Translations under genes and position numbers: made by a program
Part shown: in pieces, positions 45,636-55,610 of the stretch
How positions within the stretch are numbered: the stretch's first letter is position 1
Layout: every line of letters begins with the position of its first letter
Source: an uncultured SAR116 cluster alpha proteobacterium
Lineage (GTDB): Bacteria; Pseudomonadota; Alphaproteobacteria; Puniceispirillales; Marisalimonadaceae
NCBI GenBank assembly: GCA_902595515.1
Contig: CACJQK010000006.1
Location: 1 to 61,959, forward strand
Direction: 5' to 3'
DNA: 61,959 nt
Notes under the pieces: model-generated
What the model was told of the DNA's origin: nothing
The model's input: the letters and a program-made list of their open reading frames with translations, nothing else
Databases searched by the model: none

Positions 45636-46657
45636 TTGTAATTTTGTGAAACTTTCATAATAAATTTCCCAACGTGATCTCCTTTTTCTAAAGCTTTATG
45701 TGCTTCACTTGCATCACTTAATAGAAATTCTTTTTGAATTATTGGTTTAATCTTACCTTGGTCTAAATACTCCCAAGCATTTTTAACTAAACTATTTACA
45801 TATTCTGCTTTTTTTTGTGATGGCTGAGGTCTCAAAGTTGATCCAGTTATTGTTTGCCTGTTAATCATGATATTTGCAAAATTAACTTCATCCTTAATAC
45901 CACCCTGAACGGCAATTATAACTAGCCTCCCATTAATACTTAAACATTTTAAATTTCTTGAAATATACGGTCCAGCAACCATATCCAAAATTACATCTAC
46001 ACCTCGTTTATTTGTAAGCAGATTAATTTCGTTTTCAAATTCTTTTGTTTTATAGTTAAAACATTTAAGAGCACCAATTTTTTCTACAGCTTTACATTTT
46101 TTGTCACTTCCTGCTGTAGCATAAACTTTTGCACCAAAGTGATTAGCCAATTGAATTGCCGTTGTCCCGATACCACTAGCACCCCCATGAATTAGGACTT
46201 TATCATTTTTTTGTAATTTTCCTCTCATAAATAAATTACTCCAAACAGTTATAAAAGTTTCTGGTATACAAGCGGCCTCAGCCATCGAATAACTCTTAGG
46301 TAATGGCATACAATGACCCTCGTCTACAGCAACATATTCGGCATATCCACCGCCATGACAAAGAGCACAAACTTTATCGCCAACATTAAATTTTATATTT
46401 GAACTTTTTTTTTCTACTACTATCCCTGATACTTCTAAACCAGGTAAGTCTGATGCATCTTTAGGAACTTTATAATTACCTTTTCTTTGTAAAATATCTG
46501 GTCTATTAACGCCAGCATAATATACTTTAATTAATATTTGATTATTGGCAATTTGAGGAATTGGTCTGACACAGAGTTTCAAATTATCAGCATTTCCAAA
46601 TTCTTTAATTTCTATAGCGTTCATTTCACTTGGAATGTTTAAAAAATCTTTTTTCAC
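45632..46657 (-). CDS. Quinone oxidoreductase-like MDR protein (PIG3 type)
   Basis: 341-residue zinc-free medium-chain dehydrogenase. YYAGVNRPDILQRKGNY near 46-62, DLPGLEVSGIVVE near 69 and the NADPH site HGGASGIGTTAIQLA near 159-173 match the PIG3/quinone oxidoreductase group. No zinc-binding cysteines are seen. GTG 46657 is preceded by GGGGG; ATG 46624 is a possible alternative. It is convergent with prpE, overlapping its end by 4 nt. It might reduce quinones or an enoyl compound; an acrylyl-CoA reductase role is tempting from context but its motifs differ from AcuI. Confidence 0.85.
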   Translation of the reverse strand: MKKDFLNIPSEMNAIEIKEFGNADNLKLCVRPIPQIANNQILIKVYYAGVNRPDILQRKGNYKVPKDASDLPGLEVSGIVVEKKSSNIKFNVGDKVCALCHGGGYAEYVAVDEGHCMPLPKSYSMAEAACIPETFITVWSNLFMRGKLQKNDKVLIHGGASGIGTTAIQLANHFGAKVYATAGSDKKCKAVEKIGALKCFNYKTKEFENEINLLTNKRGVDVILDMVAGPYISRNLKCLSINGRLVIIAVQGGIKDEVNFANIMINRQTITGSTLRPQPSQKKAEYVNSLVKNAWEYLDQGKIKPIIQKEFLLSDASEAHKALEKGDHVGKFIMKVSQNYN

Positions 46658-46762
46658 TCTAATCCCCCTAAATTTATTTAATTGCCAAACTTCTGTCTTA
46701 TTTTGTCAAACTATAGCCATTTAATAATGAAATAAGTTATATTATAAAATAGGAGAAACAAA

Positions 46763-46990
46763 ATGATATTTTTTATAGCAGTTTATTCAGTTCTAGCACT
46801 TGAACAACCACATGTTAAAGAATTCTTAGTAGAAGCCTCTAAAATTGACCCAGTTAAATATAGTTTTGTAAAACCCAAAGACTGTTTATCTGGCAAATTA
46901 AAGGATAGTTATGTATTAGCACAAAATGGTAAAGTTATTTTAAAACAAGTTTCTAAGGATGGTTCAATAGGTCCAGTTTGTAATAAATAG
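46763..46990 (+). CDS. Small exported protein of unknown function
   Basis: 75 residues. A short hydrophobic N-terminus (MIFFIAVYSVLAL) may be a signal or anchor. The rest is hydrophilic with two cysteines, one in KPKDCLSGK near 40 and one in GPVCNK at the end. I recognise no family. A clear AGGAG precedes the ATG and the gap is otherwise empty, so the gene is probably real. It ends 4 nt from the convergent argG. Confidence 0.65.
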   Translation: MIFFIAVYSVLALEQPHVKEFLVEASKIDPVKYSFVKPKDCLSGKLKDSYVLAQNGKVILKQVSKDGSIGPVCNK

Positions 46991-46994
46991 TCTT

Positions 46995-48221
46995 TTATTT
47001 AGAGTTATCAATCATTTTTTTAACTCTAAGTCTAAGAGCATTCAATTTAATGAAACCTTCTGCGTCTGAATGATTATAATCAGCTGTACCTTCTTCAAAA
47101 GTTACTAAGCTCTCACTATACAATGAATATGGTGATTTTCTCCCAGTAATAATCACATTACCTTTGTAAAGCTTTGCTCGCACAGTTCCAGAAACATTCT
47201 TTTGAGATTTATCAATTGCTGATTGTAACATTTCTCTTTCAGGTGAGAACCAGAAACCATTATATATTAAAGAAGCATATTTTGGCATTAACTCATCTTT
47301 AAGATGCGCAGCACCTCTGTCTAAAGTTATGGACTCAATTGCTCTTCGCATATGGAAGAGAATAGTACCACCAGGTGTTTCGTAAATACCTCTGGATTTC
47401 ATTCCAACAAATCTATTTTCAACTAAATCTATTCTTCCTATGCCATTTTCTCCTCCTAAAATATTTAACTGATGTAACATTTTGGCTGGAGATAAATCTT
47501 TTCCATTTAAAATTACTGGATCACCATTCAAAAACTCTAATGTGATTTCTGTTGGTTTATTTGGAGCGTCAAACGGTGACTTAGTTCTGGAATAAATAAA
47601 CTCTTCGGGTTCAACCCAAGGATCTTCTAGAATTTTTCCTTCAGCTGATATGTGTAGTAAGTTAGCGTCAACACTAAAAGGTGCTTCACCTCTTTTATCT
47701 TTAGGAACTTTTATTTGATTTTCTTCTGCATATTTAATCAGGTTTGTTCTACTTGACAGGTTCCATTCTCTCCAGGGGGAAATTACTTTGATATTTGGTT
47801 GTAAGCTATAGTAACCTAATTCAAACCTTACTTGATCATTTCCTTTACCTGTAGCTCCATGTGATACAGCATCAGAACCTGTTAAATTAGCAATTTCAAT
47901 TTGTCTTTTAGCAATTAAGGGTCTTGCTATAGATGTACCTAGTAGATAAATACCCTCATATAAAGCGTTTGCTCTAAACATAGGAAAAACAAAATCATTA
48001 ACAAATTCTTCTTTTAAATCATCAATGAAAATTTCTTTTACACCTAATAATTCGGCTTTTTTCCTTGCAGGCTCTACTTCTTCACCTTGACCAATATCAG
48101 CTGTGAAAGTTACAACTTCACATTGATAATTGTCTTGCAACCACTTTAAAATAACTGATGTATCAAGTCCTCCAGAATAAGCTAAAACTATTTTTTTTAT
48201 TTTAGAATTTTCATTTAGCAT
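46995..48221 (-). CDS. argG: Argininosuccinate synthase
   Basis: 408 residues. The N-type ATP pyrophosphatase motif is [10 protein letters not shown] near 14-23. The citrulline/aspartate site includes [19 protein letters not shown] near 120-138, and C-terminal [12 protein letters not shown] matches the family. It joins citrulline and aspartate in arginine synthesis, following argF. AAGGA lies about 7-8 nt before the ATG. The 251 nt upstream contains no gene and several AT-rich -10-like sequences. Confidence 0.96.
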   Translation of the reverse strand: MLNENSKIKKIVLAYSGGLDTSVILKWLQDNYQCEVVTFTADIGQGEEVEPARKKAELLGVKEIFIDDLKEEFVNDFVFPMFRANALYEGIYLLGTSIARPLIAKRQIEIANLTGSDAVSHGATGKGNDQVRFELGYYSLQPNIKVISPWREWNLSSRTNLIKYAEENQIKVPKDKRGEAPFSVDANLLHISAEGKILEDPWVEPEEFIYSRTKSPFDAPNKPTEITLEFLNGDPVILNGKDLSPAKMLHQLNILGGENGIGRIDLVENRFVGMKSRGIYETPGGTILFHMRRAIESITLDRGAAHLKDELMPKYASLIYNGFWFSPEREMLQSAIDKSQKNVSGTVRAKLYKGNVIITGRKSPYSLYSESLVTFEEGTADYNHSDAEGFIKLNALRLRVKKMIDNSK

Positions 48222-48472
48222 TCTTTTTCCTTATTTTAAAATTGATAAGAAATTACATATTTATGTATAGCCTCAAATTATAATTTTGTAATTATGTTAA
48301 ATAATTTTTTTAATACTTTTTAAAGTAAACTTATTTACTAAAAGGTTGTTATCATTAATAATTATTTTATGTTATAATAAATATTGCTGACTAAAAACTA
48401 TTTATTTTTTAAATAAAATCGATATGGTAATAAATTTGCATAATCAATGATTAAACTGCGAGATTCTAAATA

Positions 48473-48985
48473 ATGATTTACAAATTGCACAAAATTTTAA
48501 TGTCTGTAACTGTGTCAATTTTTTTTTCAACTCATGCATTTAGTGAAACAAAATTGTTGGGTAAAGAAAAAAATTGGAAAGCTTATTCGACTAACTTAGA
48601 TAAAACTAAAACCTGTTTTATAACTTCTGAGCCAATAAAAACTGAGGGTAAATTTAATAAAGAAAATAGAGGTAAACCTTTTGTTTTTGTTACAAATATA
48701 AAAAATGGAACTAATCACGAAGTGTCCATAAAAGCAGGTTTCAATTTTAAAAAAAACAAAGATGTTATTTTTAATGTTGATGGGAAGAAAACAAAGTTAT
48801 TCCCAGTTGATGACAGAGCTTGGTCAGAGAGTACTAAAATTGATAGATTTTTGGTTCAATCTATGAGGAAAGGAAAAACATTGATAGTGACTGGTACATC
48901 TACTCCTGGAAATAAAATTATTGACACTTATTCATTATCAGGTTTTACAAAGGCACTCAGATTAATTGACAAAAGTTGTTCATAA
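48473..48985 (+). CDS. Invasion-associated locus B (IalB) family protein
   Basis: 170 residues with a signal peptide (cleavage about residue 24, HAFSETK). The mature part carries WKAYSTNLDKTKTCFITSEP near 36-55, KPFVFVTN and the final Cys in DKSCS, the layout of alphaproteobacterial IalB proteins. The name comes from Bartonella, but homologues are common in free-living marine alphaproteobacteria, where their role is unknown; they are periplasmic. Its stop region abuts rlmN, 26 nt later. Confidence 0.85.
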   Translation: MIYKLHKILMSVTVSIFFSTHAFSETKLLGKEKNWKAYSTNLDKTKTCFITSEPIKTEGKFNKENRGKPFVFVTNIKNGTNHEVSIKAGFNFKKNKDVIFNVDGKKTKLFPVDDRAWSESTKIDRFLVQSMRKGKTLIVTGTSTPGNKIIDTYSLSGFTKALRLIDKSCS

Positions 48986-49011
48986 GAAAATCAATTATTG
49001 AGAAAATTATT

Positions 49012-50109
49012 ATGACCAAACATGATTTACTAGAATTTAGTTTTAGCGAATTAGAAAATTTTTGTTTAAATAAAAATCTTCCAAAATTTCGAGCATCCCA
49101 AATTTGGAGATGGATATATTGTTTTGGTTTAAAGTCTTTTGAAGAAATGAATAATATTTCAAAATCATCAAGGGAATTTTTAAATAATATTTCTTTAATC
49201 TCTAGGCCACAAATTTCTGAAATGCAAACTAGTTCAGATGGTACTATAAAGTGGCTTATTAAATTGAATGATAATTCTGAAGTTGAAACTGTCTATATAC
49301 CACAGGATGATCGAGGAACTGTTTGTCTTTCTAGTCAAGTAGGTTGTACTCTCAGTTGTTCATTTTGTCATACTGGAACGCAGGCTCTAGTAAGGAATCT
49401 CAAATCAAGTGAGATTATTGGACAGTTAATGATTGTAATGGATCATTTAAATGATTGGCCCTCAGGCAAGAATAATAGAAAAGTAACTAACATTGTAATG
49501 ATGGGTATGGGAGAACCATTGCTTAATTATGATCAAGTTAGCAAAGCAATAAAAATTATTATGTCTGATGATGGCATCGCCATTTCAAGAAGAAAAATTA
49601 CTTTATCTACATCAGGCATTATTCCAAACATTGAAAAAGCTGGAATTGAGTTAGGTGTTAATTTAGCTATCTCGCTTCATGCAGTAAATGATAAATTGAG
49701 AAATAAACTAGTTCCAATTAATAAAAAGTATAATTTAGAAAAGTTGATAAATGCTTGTAAACATTATCCTAAATTATCTAATTCTAGAAGAATTACATGG
49801 GAATATGTAATGTTAAAAGATATAAATGACACTTCAGAAGATGCTATCAATTTAATAAAATTAATTACCGACATCCCATCTAAAATAAATTTAATTCCCT
49901 TCAATCCTTGGCCAGGTTCATTGTTTGAAACATCAACTCAAAGAAATATTGATAATTTTGCAAAAATTTTGATGGGTGCAGGATTTGCCTCTCCAATAAG
50001 AAAGCCAAGAGGGCAGGATATTTATGCTGCATGTGGACAGTTAAAGTCAAATAGTGAAAAAATAAAAAAATCACAAATAAATAAGCTAGTACCAATTCAT
50101 AATTTTTAA
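49012..50109 (+). CDS. rlmN: Dual-specificity RNA methyltransferase RlmN
   Basis: 365-residue radical SAM enzyme. The iron-sulfur cluster motif CxxxCxxC is in QVGCTLSCSFCHTG near 110-123. ESVYIP-like ETVYIPQDDRGT precedes it, and IPFNPWPGS and GQDIYAACGQL near the C-terminus are RlmN features; the last Cys is the methyl-carrying residue. It methylates A2503 of 23S rRNA and A37 of some tRNAs. The open frame extends to 48976, but ATG 49012 begins the normal N-terminus and lies past the ialB stop. Confidence 0.95.
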   Translation: MTKHDLLEFSFSELENFCLNKNLPKFRASQIWRWIYCFGLKSFEEMNNISKSSREFLNNISLISRPQISEMQTSSDGTIKWLIKLNDNSEVETVYIPQDDRGTVCLSSQVGCTLSCSFCHTGTQALVRNLKSSEIIGQLMIVMDHLNDWPSGKNNRKVTNIVMMGMGEPLLNYDQVSKAIKIIMSDDGIAISRRKITLSTSGIIPNIEKAGIELGVNLAISLHAVNDKLRNKLVPINKKYNLEKLINACKHYPKLSNSRRITWEYVMLKDINDTSEDAINLIKLITDIPSKINLIPFNPWPGSLFETSTQRNIDNFAKILMGAGFASPIRKPRGQDIYAACGQLKSNSEKIKKSQINKLVPIHNF

Positions 50110-50200
50110 AATATTAAATTTTTGTGAAACTATTGCTTTAGGGATCATTAAGTATTACATTAATAAAATAAATATAATTATTTAAAAGGATCATATATAC

Positions 50201-50929
50201 ATGGATAATAATCGCTTTATGTCAAGCTCAAATGCTCAAGCCACTCAAATTGATTTGGGACTTAGATCATACATGCTTGGTGTTTATAATCATATGACAA
50301 CTGCCCTAGCTTTGACAGGATTAATGGCTATGGGATTAAATTTTCTTGCCATATCGAATGGTGGATTAACACCCATTGGTGAATTATTTTTCTTAAGTCC
50401 ACTTAAGTGGGTTGTTATGTTAGCGCCATTAGGTATGGTATTTTATATCTCAGCAAAGCTGAATAGTATTTCTGCTGAAAAGGCTAGAAACTTATTTTAC
50501 ATATATGCTGGTCTAATGGGTCTGTCTTTATCTTCATTGTTGCTAATCTACACTGGCGCATCAGTAGTTAGAGCTTTCTTTGTTACAGCAGCAGCTTTCG
50601 CAGCACTGTCTATTTATGGTTATACTACTAAAAAATCCCTTTCAGGCTTAGGTTCTTTTCTTATGATGGGAGTATTTGGACTTATCATAGCACAAATAGT
50701 CAATATTTTTATGGCCTCAACACAATTAGATTTTATAATTTCTATTGTTGGGGTATTAATTTTTGCTGGCTTAACTGCCTATGATACTCAAAAAATAAAA
50801 AATATGTATTTAGCTGGTGATAATAATGAAGCAGCTGGTAAAAAATCAGTATTAGGAGCTTTGACTTTATACTTAGACTTTATACTAATGTTTCAATTCT
50901 TATTAGCTTTTTTAGGTAACAGAGAATAA
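50201..50929 (+). CDS. Bax inhibitor-1/YccA family membrane protein
   Basis: 242 residues with seven hydrophobic segments. GLRSYMLGVYNHMTTALALT near 26-45 and the C-terminal AGLTAYDTQKIKNMY near 194-208 followed by LGALTLYLDFILMF are BI-1 family signatures. Members act as pH-sensitive calcium leak channels or FtsH-associated proteins. AAAGGA precedes the ATG. Monocistronic, ending at a clear terminator. Confidence 0.92.
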   Translation: MDNNRFMSSSNAQATQIDLGLRSYMLGVYNHMTTALALTGLMAMGLNFLAISNGGLTPIGELFFLSPLKWVVMLAPLGMVFYISAKLNSISAEKARNLFYIYAGLMGLSLSSLLLIYTGASVVRAFFVTAAAFAALSIYGYTTKKSLSGLGSFLMMGVFGLIIAQIVNIFMASTQLDFIISIVGVLIFAGLTAYDTQKIKNMYLAGDNNEAAGKKSVLGALTLYLDFILMFQFLLAFLGNRE

Positions 50930-50948
50930 GTCTCATAAAATAAATTTG

Positions 50949-50977
50949 AAAAAAGCCATCGATAGATGGCTTTTTTT
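50949..50977. terminator. Bidirectional intrinsic terminator
   Basis: AAAAAAGCCATC and GATGGCTTTTTT form a 12-bp stem around a GATA loop, with A-run and T-run on the two sides, so it works in both directions. It serves the BI-1 gene and the convergent glutathione peroxidase gene, whose TAA begins inside the T-run. Confidence 0.88.
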
Positions 50978-51518
50978 ATTTTAAAATTATTTTATTTATA
51001 TCTGTTATAATTTTATTTGAGTTTGGTCTAGTAGTGCTAGCATACCATTTAACTAACAAGCCTTCCTTATTGATGAGATATTTATAGAAATTCCATTTTG
51101 GGAAAGCTAAAAATCCAGCTTCTTTTTTCACCCATTTAAAAAAAGGGTGGCCTTTTTCACCTTTTATTTTAGTTATTTCTGTAAGCATGAAAGAAATATC
51201 AAAATTTATGTTACAAAATTCTTTAACTTTTTGATTTGATGATAGTTCCTGATTTCCAAAGTCATTAGAGGGTATGCCAATAATAATTAGTCCATCTTTC
51301 TTATATTTCTGGTTAAGAGTTTCAATATCACTATATTGATAAGTGAAGCCACAGAGTGAGGCTGTATTAACAATGAAAATAGGTTTCCCTTTGAAATCAT
51401 TTAAATTAATTTCTTTTCCATCTATTGAATTAAAATTAAATTGATACACATTTGCTTTAACTTCAGAAGTCATTGATACTCCTATCATTATAGTTATATA
51501 AGTTAAAATTTTATTCAT
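50976..51518 (-). CDS. Glutathione peroxidase family protein, exported
   Basis: 180 residues. A signal peptide (about 1-22, SEVKAN) precedes the thioredoxin-like domain, so it is predicted periplasmic. The peroxidatic Cys is in VNTASLCGFTYQY near 51-63, with the usual Pro of GFTPQY replaced by Tyr. GIPSNDFGNQE near 80-90 and WNFYKYLINKEG near 142-153 carry the Gln and Trp/Asn partners. It reduces hydroperoxides, likely with thioredoxin-like donors. Its start overlaps the upstream FAD monooxygenase by 8 nt, indicating co-translation. Confidence 0.88.
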   Translation of the reverse strand: MNKILTYITIMIGVSMTSEVKANVYQFNFNSIDGKEINLNDFKGKPIFIVNTASLCGFTYQYSDIETLNQKYKKDGLIIIGIPSNDFGNQELSSNQKVKEFCNINFDISFMLTEITKIKGEKGHPFFKWVKKEAGFLAFPKWNFYKYLINKEGLLVKWYASTTRPNSNKIITDINKIILK

Positions 51519-52626
51519 AACTTTCTGTAGTCCAAATAGGGCTCAAAATTTTATCTAACAATTTATTTCCATTTAACTTTAAGCTAAAATCTCTTAAATA
51601 TTTAGTAATATTTTGTGCGCTAAGTATTTCACCAACCATTTTTGATTTTTTAGCCAACATATCTTTCTTTAAATATCTTTCCTTAACATACATATTTACA
51701 ATTTCATGAAAATCATAATTTTCATTTAATAATTTTTTAATATAAACTGCGTCTTCTAATATTTGATTGCCTGCTTGTGCTGTATGTGGTGGTATTGCAA
51801 AAGCAGCATCTCCAAATAAAAATAATCCATTCTTATAAATTGAAGTTTTTTCCCCATAATTAAATGAAGCGTATGTTATACTCCATTCTAAATCTTCAGG
51901 AATGAGATAATTTAAGACTTTGTTATTCAAACTTGGTAGTTCAGTTTCATTATTTTTTGGAACAAAAATATAATTTGTTGCTTTTTTTTCGTTTATAATA
52001 GTTGGATAAATCACATAATAACCATTTTCGTGAACTAATACTTGTAAAATTGTTTTTGATAAATTGTAGGCACTGTCTTTAAATGAGATTGTTCTAAATA
52101 TTTTTTTCTTTCTGATATAACTATTTGATCCAACTACAAACTTTCTACTAACGCCGTCAATACCATCTGAACCAACCATGAAATTAGTTCTAAATATCTG
52201 TCCTTTATCATCAATCAATTCATTATAGTTGTTATTTGAAACTATATTTTTCACATTAGAATTAATTATTTTTATTGTATTATTTTTAAGTGCATGATTT
52301 TTGAAAAAACTAATTATACTTTTTCTTTGAATAGAGCCATAATTGTTATTCTTCTCTATTAAGTCATGATGAAGTAAAATTTCTAAATTATTTTTTGAAT
52401 TTAATTTTTTTATGTAAATATTATAAAATGGTTCAAAGTGTTTTTGAATATTTTTTAAATCTATAAGTTTTGATAATGCTTTCCAACCATTGGGTGTAAT
52501 CTGTTGGGACCCGAAACTATCTTTTTCTTTTTCAAAAACATCTACTGAGTAACCATTATCAGCAAAAATACTAGCGGCAACCCAAGAAGAAAATCCTCCA
52601 CCAATTATAGTTAAATGTTTTTTCAT
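51511..52626 (-). CDS. FAD-dependent monooxygenase (PF01494-like)
   Basis: 371 residues. The N-terminal FAD motif is IGGGFSSWVAAS near 8-19, a variant of the usual GxGxxG. GSDGIDGVSRKFV near 155 and LFGDAAFAIPPHTAQAGNQI near 272-291 are the second and third FAD motifs of aromatic hydroxylase-type monooxygenases. Substrate is unknown; UbiH-like quinone hydroxylation and aromatic compound degradation are options. It overlaps the glutathione peroxidase gene and diverges from pckA with about 207 nt between. Confidence 0.83.
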   Translation of the reverse strand: MKKHLTIIGGGFSSWVAASIFADNGYSVDVFEKEKDSFGSQQITPNGWKALSKLIDLKNIQKHFEPFYNIYIKKLNSKNNLEILLHHDLIEKNNNYGSIQRKSIISFFKNHALKNNTIKIINSNVKNIVSNNNYNELIDDKGQIFRTNFMVGSDGIDGVSRKFVVGSNSYIRKKKIFRTISFKDSAYNLSKTILQVLVHENGYYVIYPTIINEKKATNYIFVPKNNETELPSLNNKVLNYLIPEDLEWSITYASFNYGEKTSIYKNGLFLFGDAAFAIPPHTAQAGNQILEDAVYIKKLLNENYDFHEIVNMYVKERYLKKDMLAKKSKMVGEILSAQNITKYLRDFSLKLNGNKLLDKILSPIWTTESYE

Positions 52627-52833
52627 CTGTTAATAGATTTTATAAATTAAAATAAGAGTCGAACCTTGAAATGAGAATATTAAGTTACATATGGATAATA
52701 TATAAGAAAAAATCAATATTTCACACCATTAATTCTAAATTTTAACATGTTATTTTCTATTATAAATAACTTGTATTTTAACAAAAAATACTAAACATTG
52801 ATCTACATATATAATTATATTTTGAGAATTTTT

Positions 52834-54444
52834 ATGAATAATAAATTACAAAAAGAGTTATCTAAAGTTGGAATTAAGAATATTTCTGAACTCATACATA
52901 ATCCTTCCTATGAATTTTTATATGTTGAGGAAAATAATGAAAAATTAGAAGGTTTTGAAAAAGTTCAAAATACTCACAATGGAGCTGTAAATGTCATGAC
53001 TGGGATTTATACAGGTCGATCTCCAAAAGATAAGTATATTTTAAAGGATGAAACAACCGAAGATAATTTGTGGTGGACTTCAGATTTCGCAAGAAATGAT
53101 AATAAACCAATAGATAAAAATGTTTGGGATCACCTTTATAATATTGTTAGTAAACAACTATCAAACAAAAAACTTTATGTTGTTGATGCATTTTGTGGAA
53201 CAAACAAGGATACTTGTCTAAGCGTCAGATTTGTAATGGAAGTAGCATGGCAAGCTCATTTTGTAAAAAATATGTTTATAAGACCATCTGAAGAAGAGCT
53301 AAAAAATTTTAAACCAGATTTCCACGTTTTAAATGGCTCTAAATCGACTAACAAAAACTTTGAAGAACAAGGTCTTAATTCTGAAACATTCATAGCTTTT
53401 AATTTAACTGACAAAATCCAAATTATTGGTGGAAGTTGGTATGGTGGTGAAATGAAAAAAGGTATGTTTTCAGTAATGAATTATCTTCTGCCACAAAAAA
53501 ATATAGCCTCAATGCATTGCTCGGCGAATAAAGGAGAAGATGGTTCTGTTGCTTTATTCTTTGGACTATCAGGAACTGGAAAAACAACTCTATCAACTGA
53601 TCCTAAAAGACAACTAATTGGAGATGATGAACACGGATGGGATGAAGAAGGTGTGTTTAACTTTGAGGGCGGATGTTATGCAAAAACTATTGACCTTGAC
53701 AAGAATAAAGAACCCGATATCTATAAAGCAATTAAAAGGGATGCTTTACTAGAGAATGTAAGTGTGAATGCAGAAGGTATTGTCGATTATTTTGATACAT
53801 CAGTGACACAAAACACAAGAGTATCATACCCAATATATCATATTGATAATATCGTTAAGCCTGTATCAAAAGGAACACATGCTAGTAAAATTATTTTTTT
53901 AGCAGCTGACGCTTTTGGGGTTCTTCCTCCAGTATCTAAACTAACTTATGATCAAGCCGAATATCATTTTCTGTCAGGGTTTACCGCAAAAACTGCTGGA
54001 ACAGAAAGAGGGATTACCGAGCCGCAGCCAACATTTTCTGCGTGCTATGGTGCAGCTTTTTTAATGTTACATCCAACAAAGTATTCAAACGTATTATCAA
54101 AAAAAATGAAAGTTTCTAACTCTAAAGTTTTTTTAGTTAATACTGGTTGGAATGGTCAAGGTGAAAGAATTTCCTTAAAAGACACTAGGTCAATTATTGA
54201 TGCAATTTTAAATGACGAATTGAATGATGTTGATATGGAGATAATACCATATTTTAACTTGGCAATTCCTAAAAGTATTAATAATATCCCATCTAATTTG
54301 TTAGATCCTAGATCATCATGGAAAAATAATTCTGAATGGGAAAATAAGGCTAAGGAATTAGCACAACTATTTATCAATAACTTTCAAAAATTTTGTGATA
54401 ATGACCATGGAAGAAAACTTTTAGCTGCAGGTCCACAACTTTAA
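52834..54444 (+). CDS. pckA: Phosphoenolpyruvate carboxykinase (ATP)
   Basis: 536 residues. The kinase P-loop is [15 protein letters not shown] near 235, followed by the metal motif [29 protein letters not shown]-like residues near 50-68 form the substrate arginine site. It converts oxaloacetate to PEP for gluconeogenesis, consistent with growth on acids and amino acids. ATG 52834 is chosen; the frame reaches TTG 52798 but that stretch is unlike the family. RND adaptor gene begins 27 nt downstream. Confidence 0.95.
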   Translation: MNNKLQKELSKVGIKNISELIHNPSYEFLYVEENNEKLEGFEKVQNTHNGAVNVMTGIYTGRSPKDKYILKDETTEDNLWWTSDFARNDNKPIDKNVWDHLYNIVSKQLSNKKLYVVDAFCGTNKDTCLSVRFVMEVAWQAHFVKNMFIRPSEEELKNFKPDFHVLNGSKSTNKNFEEQGLNSETFIAFNLTDKIQIIGGSWYGGEMKKGMFSVMNYLLPQKNIASMHCSANKGEDGSVALFFGLSGTGKTTLSTDPKRQLIGDDEHGWDEEGVFNFEGGCYAKTIDLDKNKEPDIYKAIKRDALLENVSVNAEGIVDYFDTSVTQNTRVSYPIYHIDNIVKPVSKGTHASKIIFLAADAFGVLPPVSKLTYDQAEYHFLSGFTAKTAGTERGITEPQPTFSACYGAAFLMLHPTKYSNVLSKKMKVSNSKVFLVNTGWNGQGERISLKDTRSIIDAILNDELNDVDMEIIPYFNLAIPKSINNIPSNLLDPRSSWKNNSEWENKAKELAQLFINNFQKFCDNDHGRKLLAAGPQL

Positions 54445-54471
54445 CAATCTATTTTGTGTTGATATAAAAAA

Positions 54472-55590
54472 ATGAAAATTTTAATCGTAATTTTAGTTAA
54501 CTTATCATTTTTTATTTCACTTCCTTTGTATGCTCAGTCATCTTTCAAGAACAAGAATAAAAGAGCCTCTTTAGTTAACGTTGCCAAAGTTCAATATTTT
54601 AATATAGCAGAAAAGACTGAGTCTATAGGAAGATTAGTAGCTGTTAATCCAACTATTATTTCTTCGAAAATCAATCAGGAAATCTTAAAAATTCACTTTA
54701 ACATTGGAGATAATGTTAAAAAAAATGATGTTTTGTTTACTCTTGATTCAAAAGATATTTTGAGAAACATAGAGCAAATTGCTGCAGAAATAAAATATGA
54801 GAAGGAGACACTAGATATTTTGGAAAAAAAATTATCATTAAGGCTCTCTAAAGTTCAAAATGCTAAAAATCTGAAAAAACAAAATATAATTACTCAAGAT
54901 AATTTAGATGGCATTAATATATTGCTCCTTGAAAACCAACAAGAAATTGCTCAAAGAAAATATAATATTAAAAGACTTGAAATTTTACTTAATGAAAACA
55001 AAGAAAATTTAAATTATTCTAAGATTCAATCACCAATTGATGGAAACATTGTCAATATTGATGCACAAGTTGGTGCATTAACATCTAAAGGTAAAGTTTT
55101 AGCATCAATTCTTAACACTCAATTTAAAGAAATAGAAACTGATTTAAGATCTGACCTAGCATCAGAAGTCAAAATAGGTTCAAAAGTAGATATTTTTAGT
55201 CAAAAAGCTAAATTTTCTGGGAAAGTAAGAGGCATTGTCAACTTAGAAAATATTAGAACTGGAACTAGGAAACTTAGAATTAGTTTGAATGAAGATTTGC
55301 CAACAAATATTAATGCCTCTGGCACTCGCTTTTCTTTATATATCCCTTTTGGAGACATTAAGCCAAGGTTGCTCATACCTAAAGATGCATTAATACCATC
55401 TGCCAACAAACAAATTGTGTATATTTTTGATAAAGGCATAGCTAAACAAAAGTTTATTCAAAGTGGGATATCTGTTGGAGATAAAATAGAAATTTTAAAA
55501 GGTCTAGAAGAAGGTCAGTTTGTAGTGGTGATGGGAAACGAAAGTTTAAGACCAAACCAAGCAATTAAAATAAAAAGAAAAAAAAATTAA
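54472..55590 (+). CDS. RND efflux periplasmic adaptor (membrane fusion protein)
   Basis: 372 residues with a signal peptide (about 1-22, PLYAQSS). The biotinyl-lipoyl half motifs are NQEILKIHFNIGDNVKKND near 61-79 and SPIDGNIVNIDAQVGAL near 186-202, separated by a coiled-coil hairpin at about 95-180. A beta-barrel and membrane-proximal domain follow. It links the inner-membrane RND pump (20 nt downstream) to an outer-membrane channel, which is not encoded here. Confidence 0.9.
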   Translation: MKILIVILVNLSFFISLPLYAQSSFKNKNKRASLVNVAKVQYFNIAEKTESIGRLVAVNPTIISSKINQEILKIHFNIGDNVKKNDVLFTLDSKDILRNIEQIAAEIKYEKETLDILEKKLSLRLSKVQNAKNLKKQNIITQDNLDGINILLLENQQEIAQRKYNIKRLEILLNENKENLNYSKIQSPIDGNIVNIDAQVGALTSKGKVLASILNTQFKEIETDLRSDLASEVKIGSKVDIFSQKAKFSGKVRGIVNLENIRTGTRKLRISLNEDLPTNINASGTRFSLYIPFGDIKPRLLIPKDALIPSANKQIVYIFDKGIAKQKFIQSGISVGDKIEILKGLEEGQFVVVMGNESLRPNQAIKIKRKKN

Positions 55591-55610
55591 TCTAAGTTTA
55601 GTCATAAAAG

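Noticed and set aside
45632-46657. Assignment of the MDR gene as AcuI acrylyl-CoA reductase
   Set aside because: Context near prpE is suggestive, but visible motifs fit PIG3-type quinone oxidoreductases better.
48222-48472. TATAAT at 48373-48378 upstream of ialB as a promoter
   Set aside because: No acceptable -35 at 16-18 nt, and the region is so AT-rich that such hexamers are expected by chance.
48976-49011. Extended rlmN start overlapping ialB
   Set aside because: The 12 extra residues are not RlmN-like and begin inside the end of ialB; ATG 49012 fits the family.
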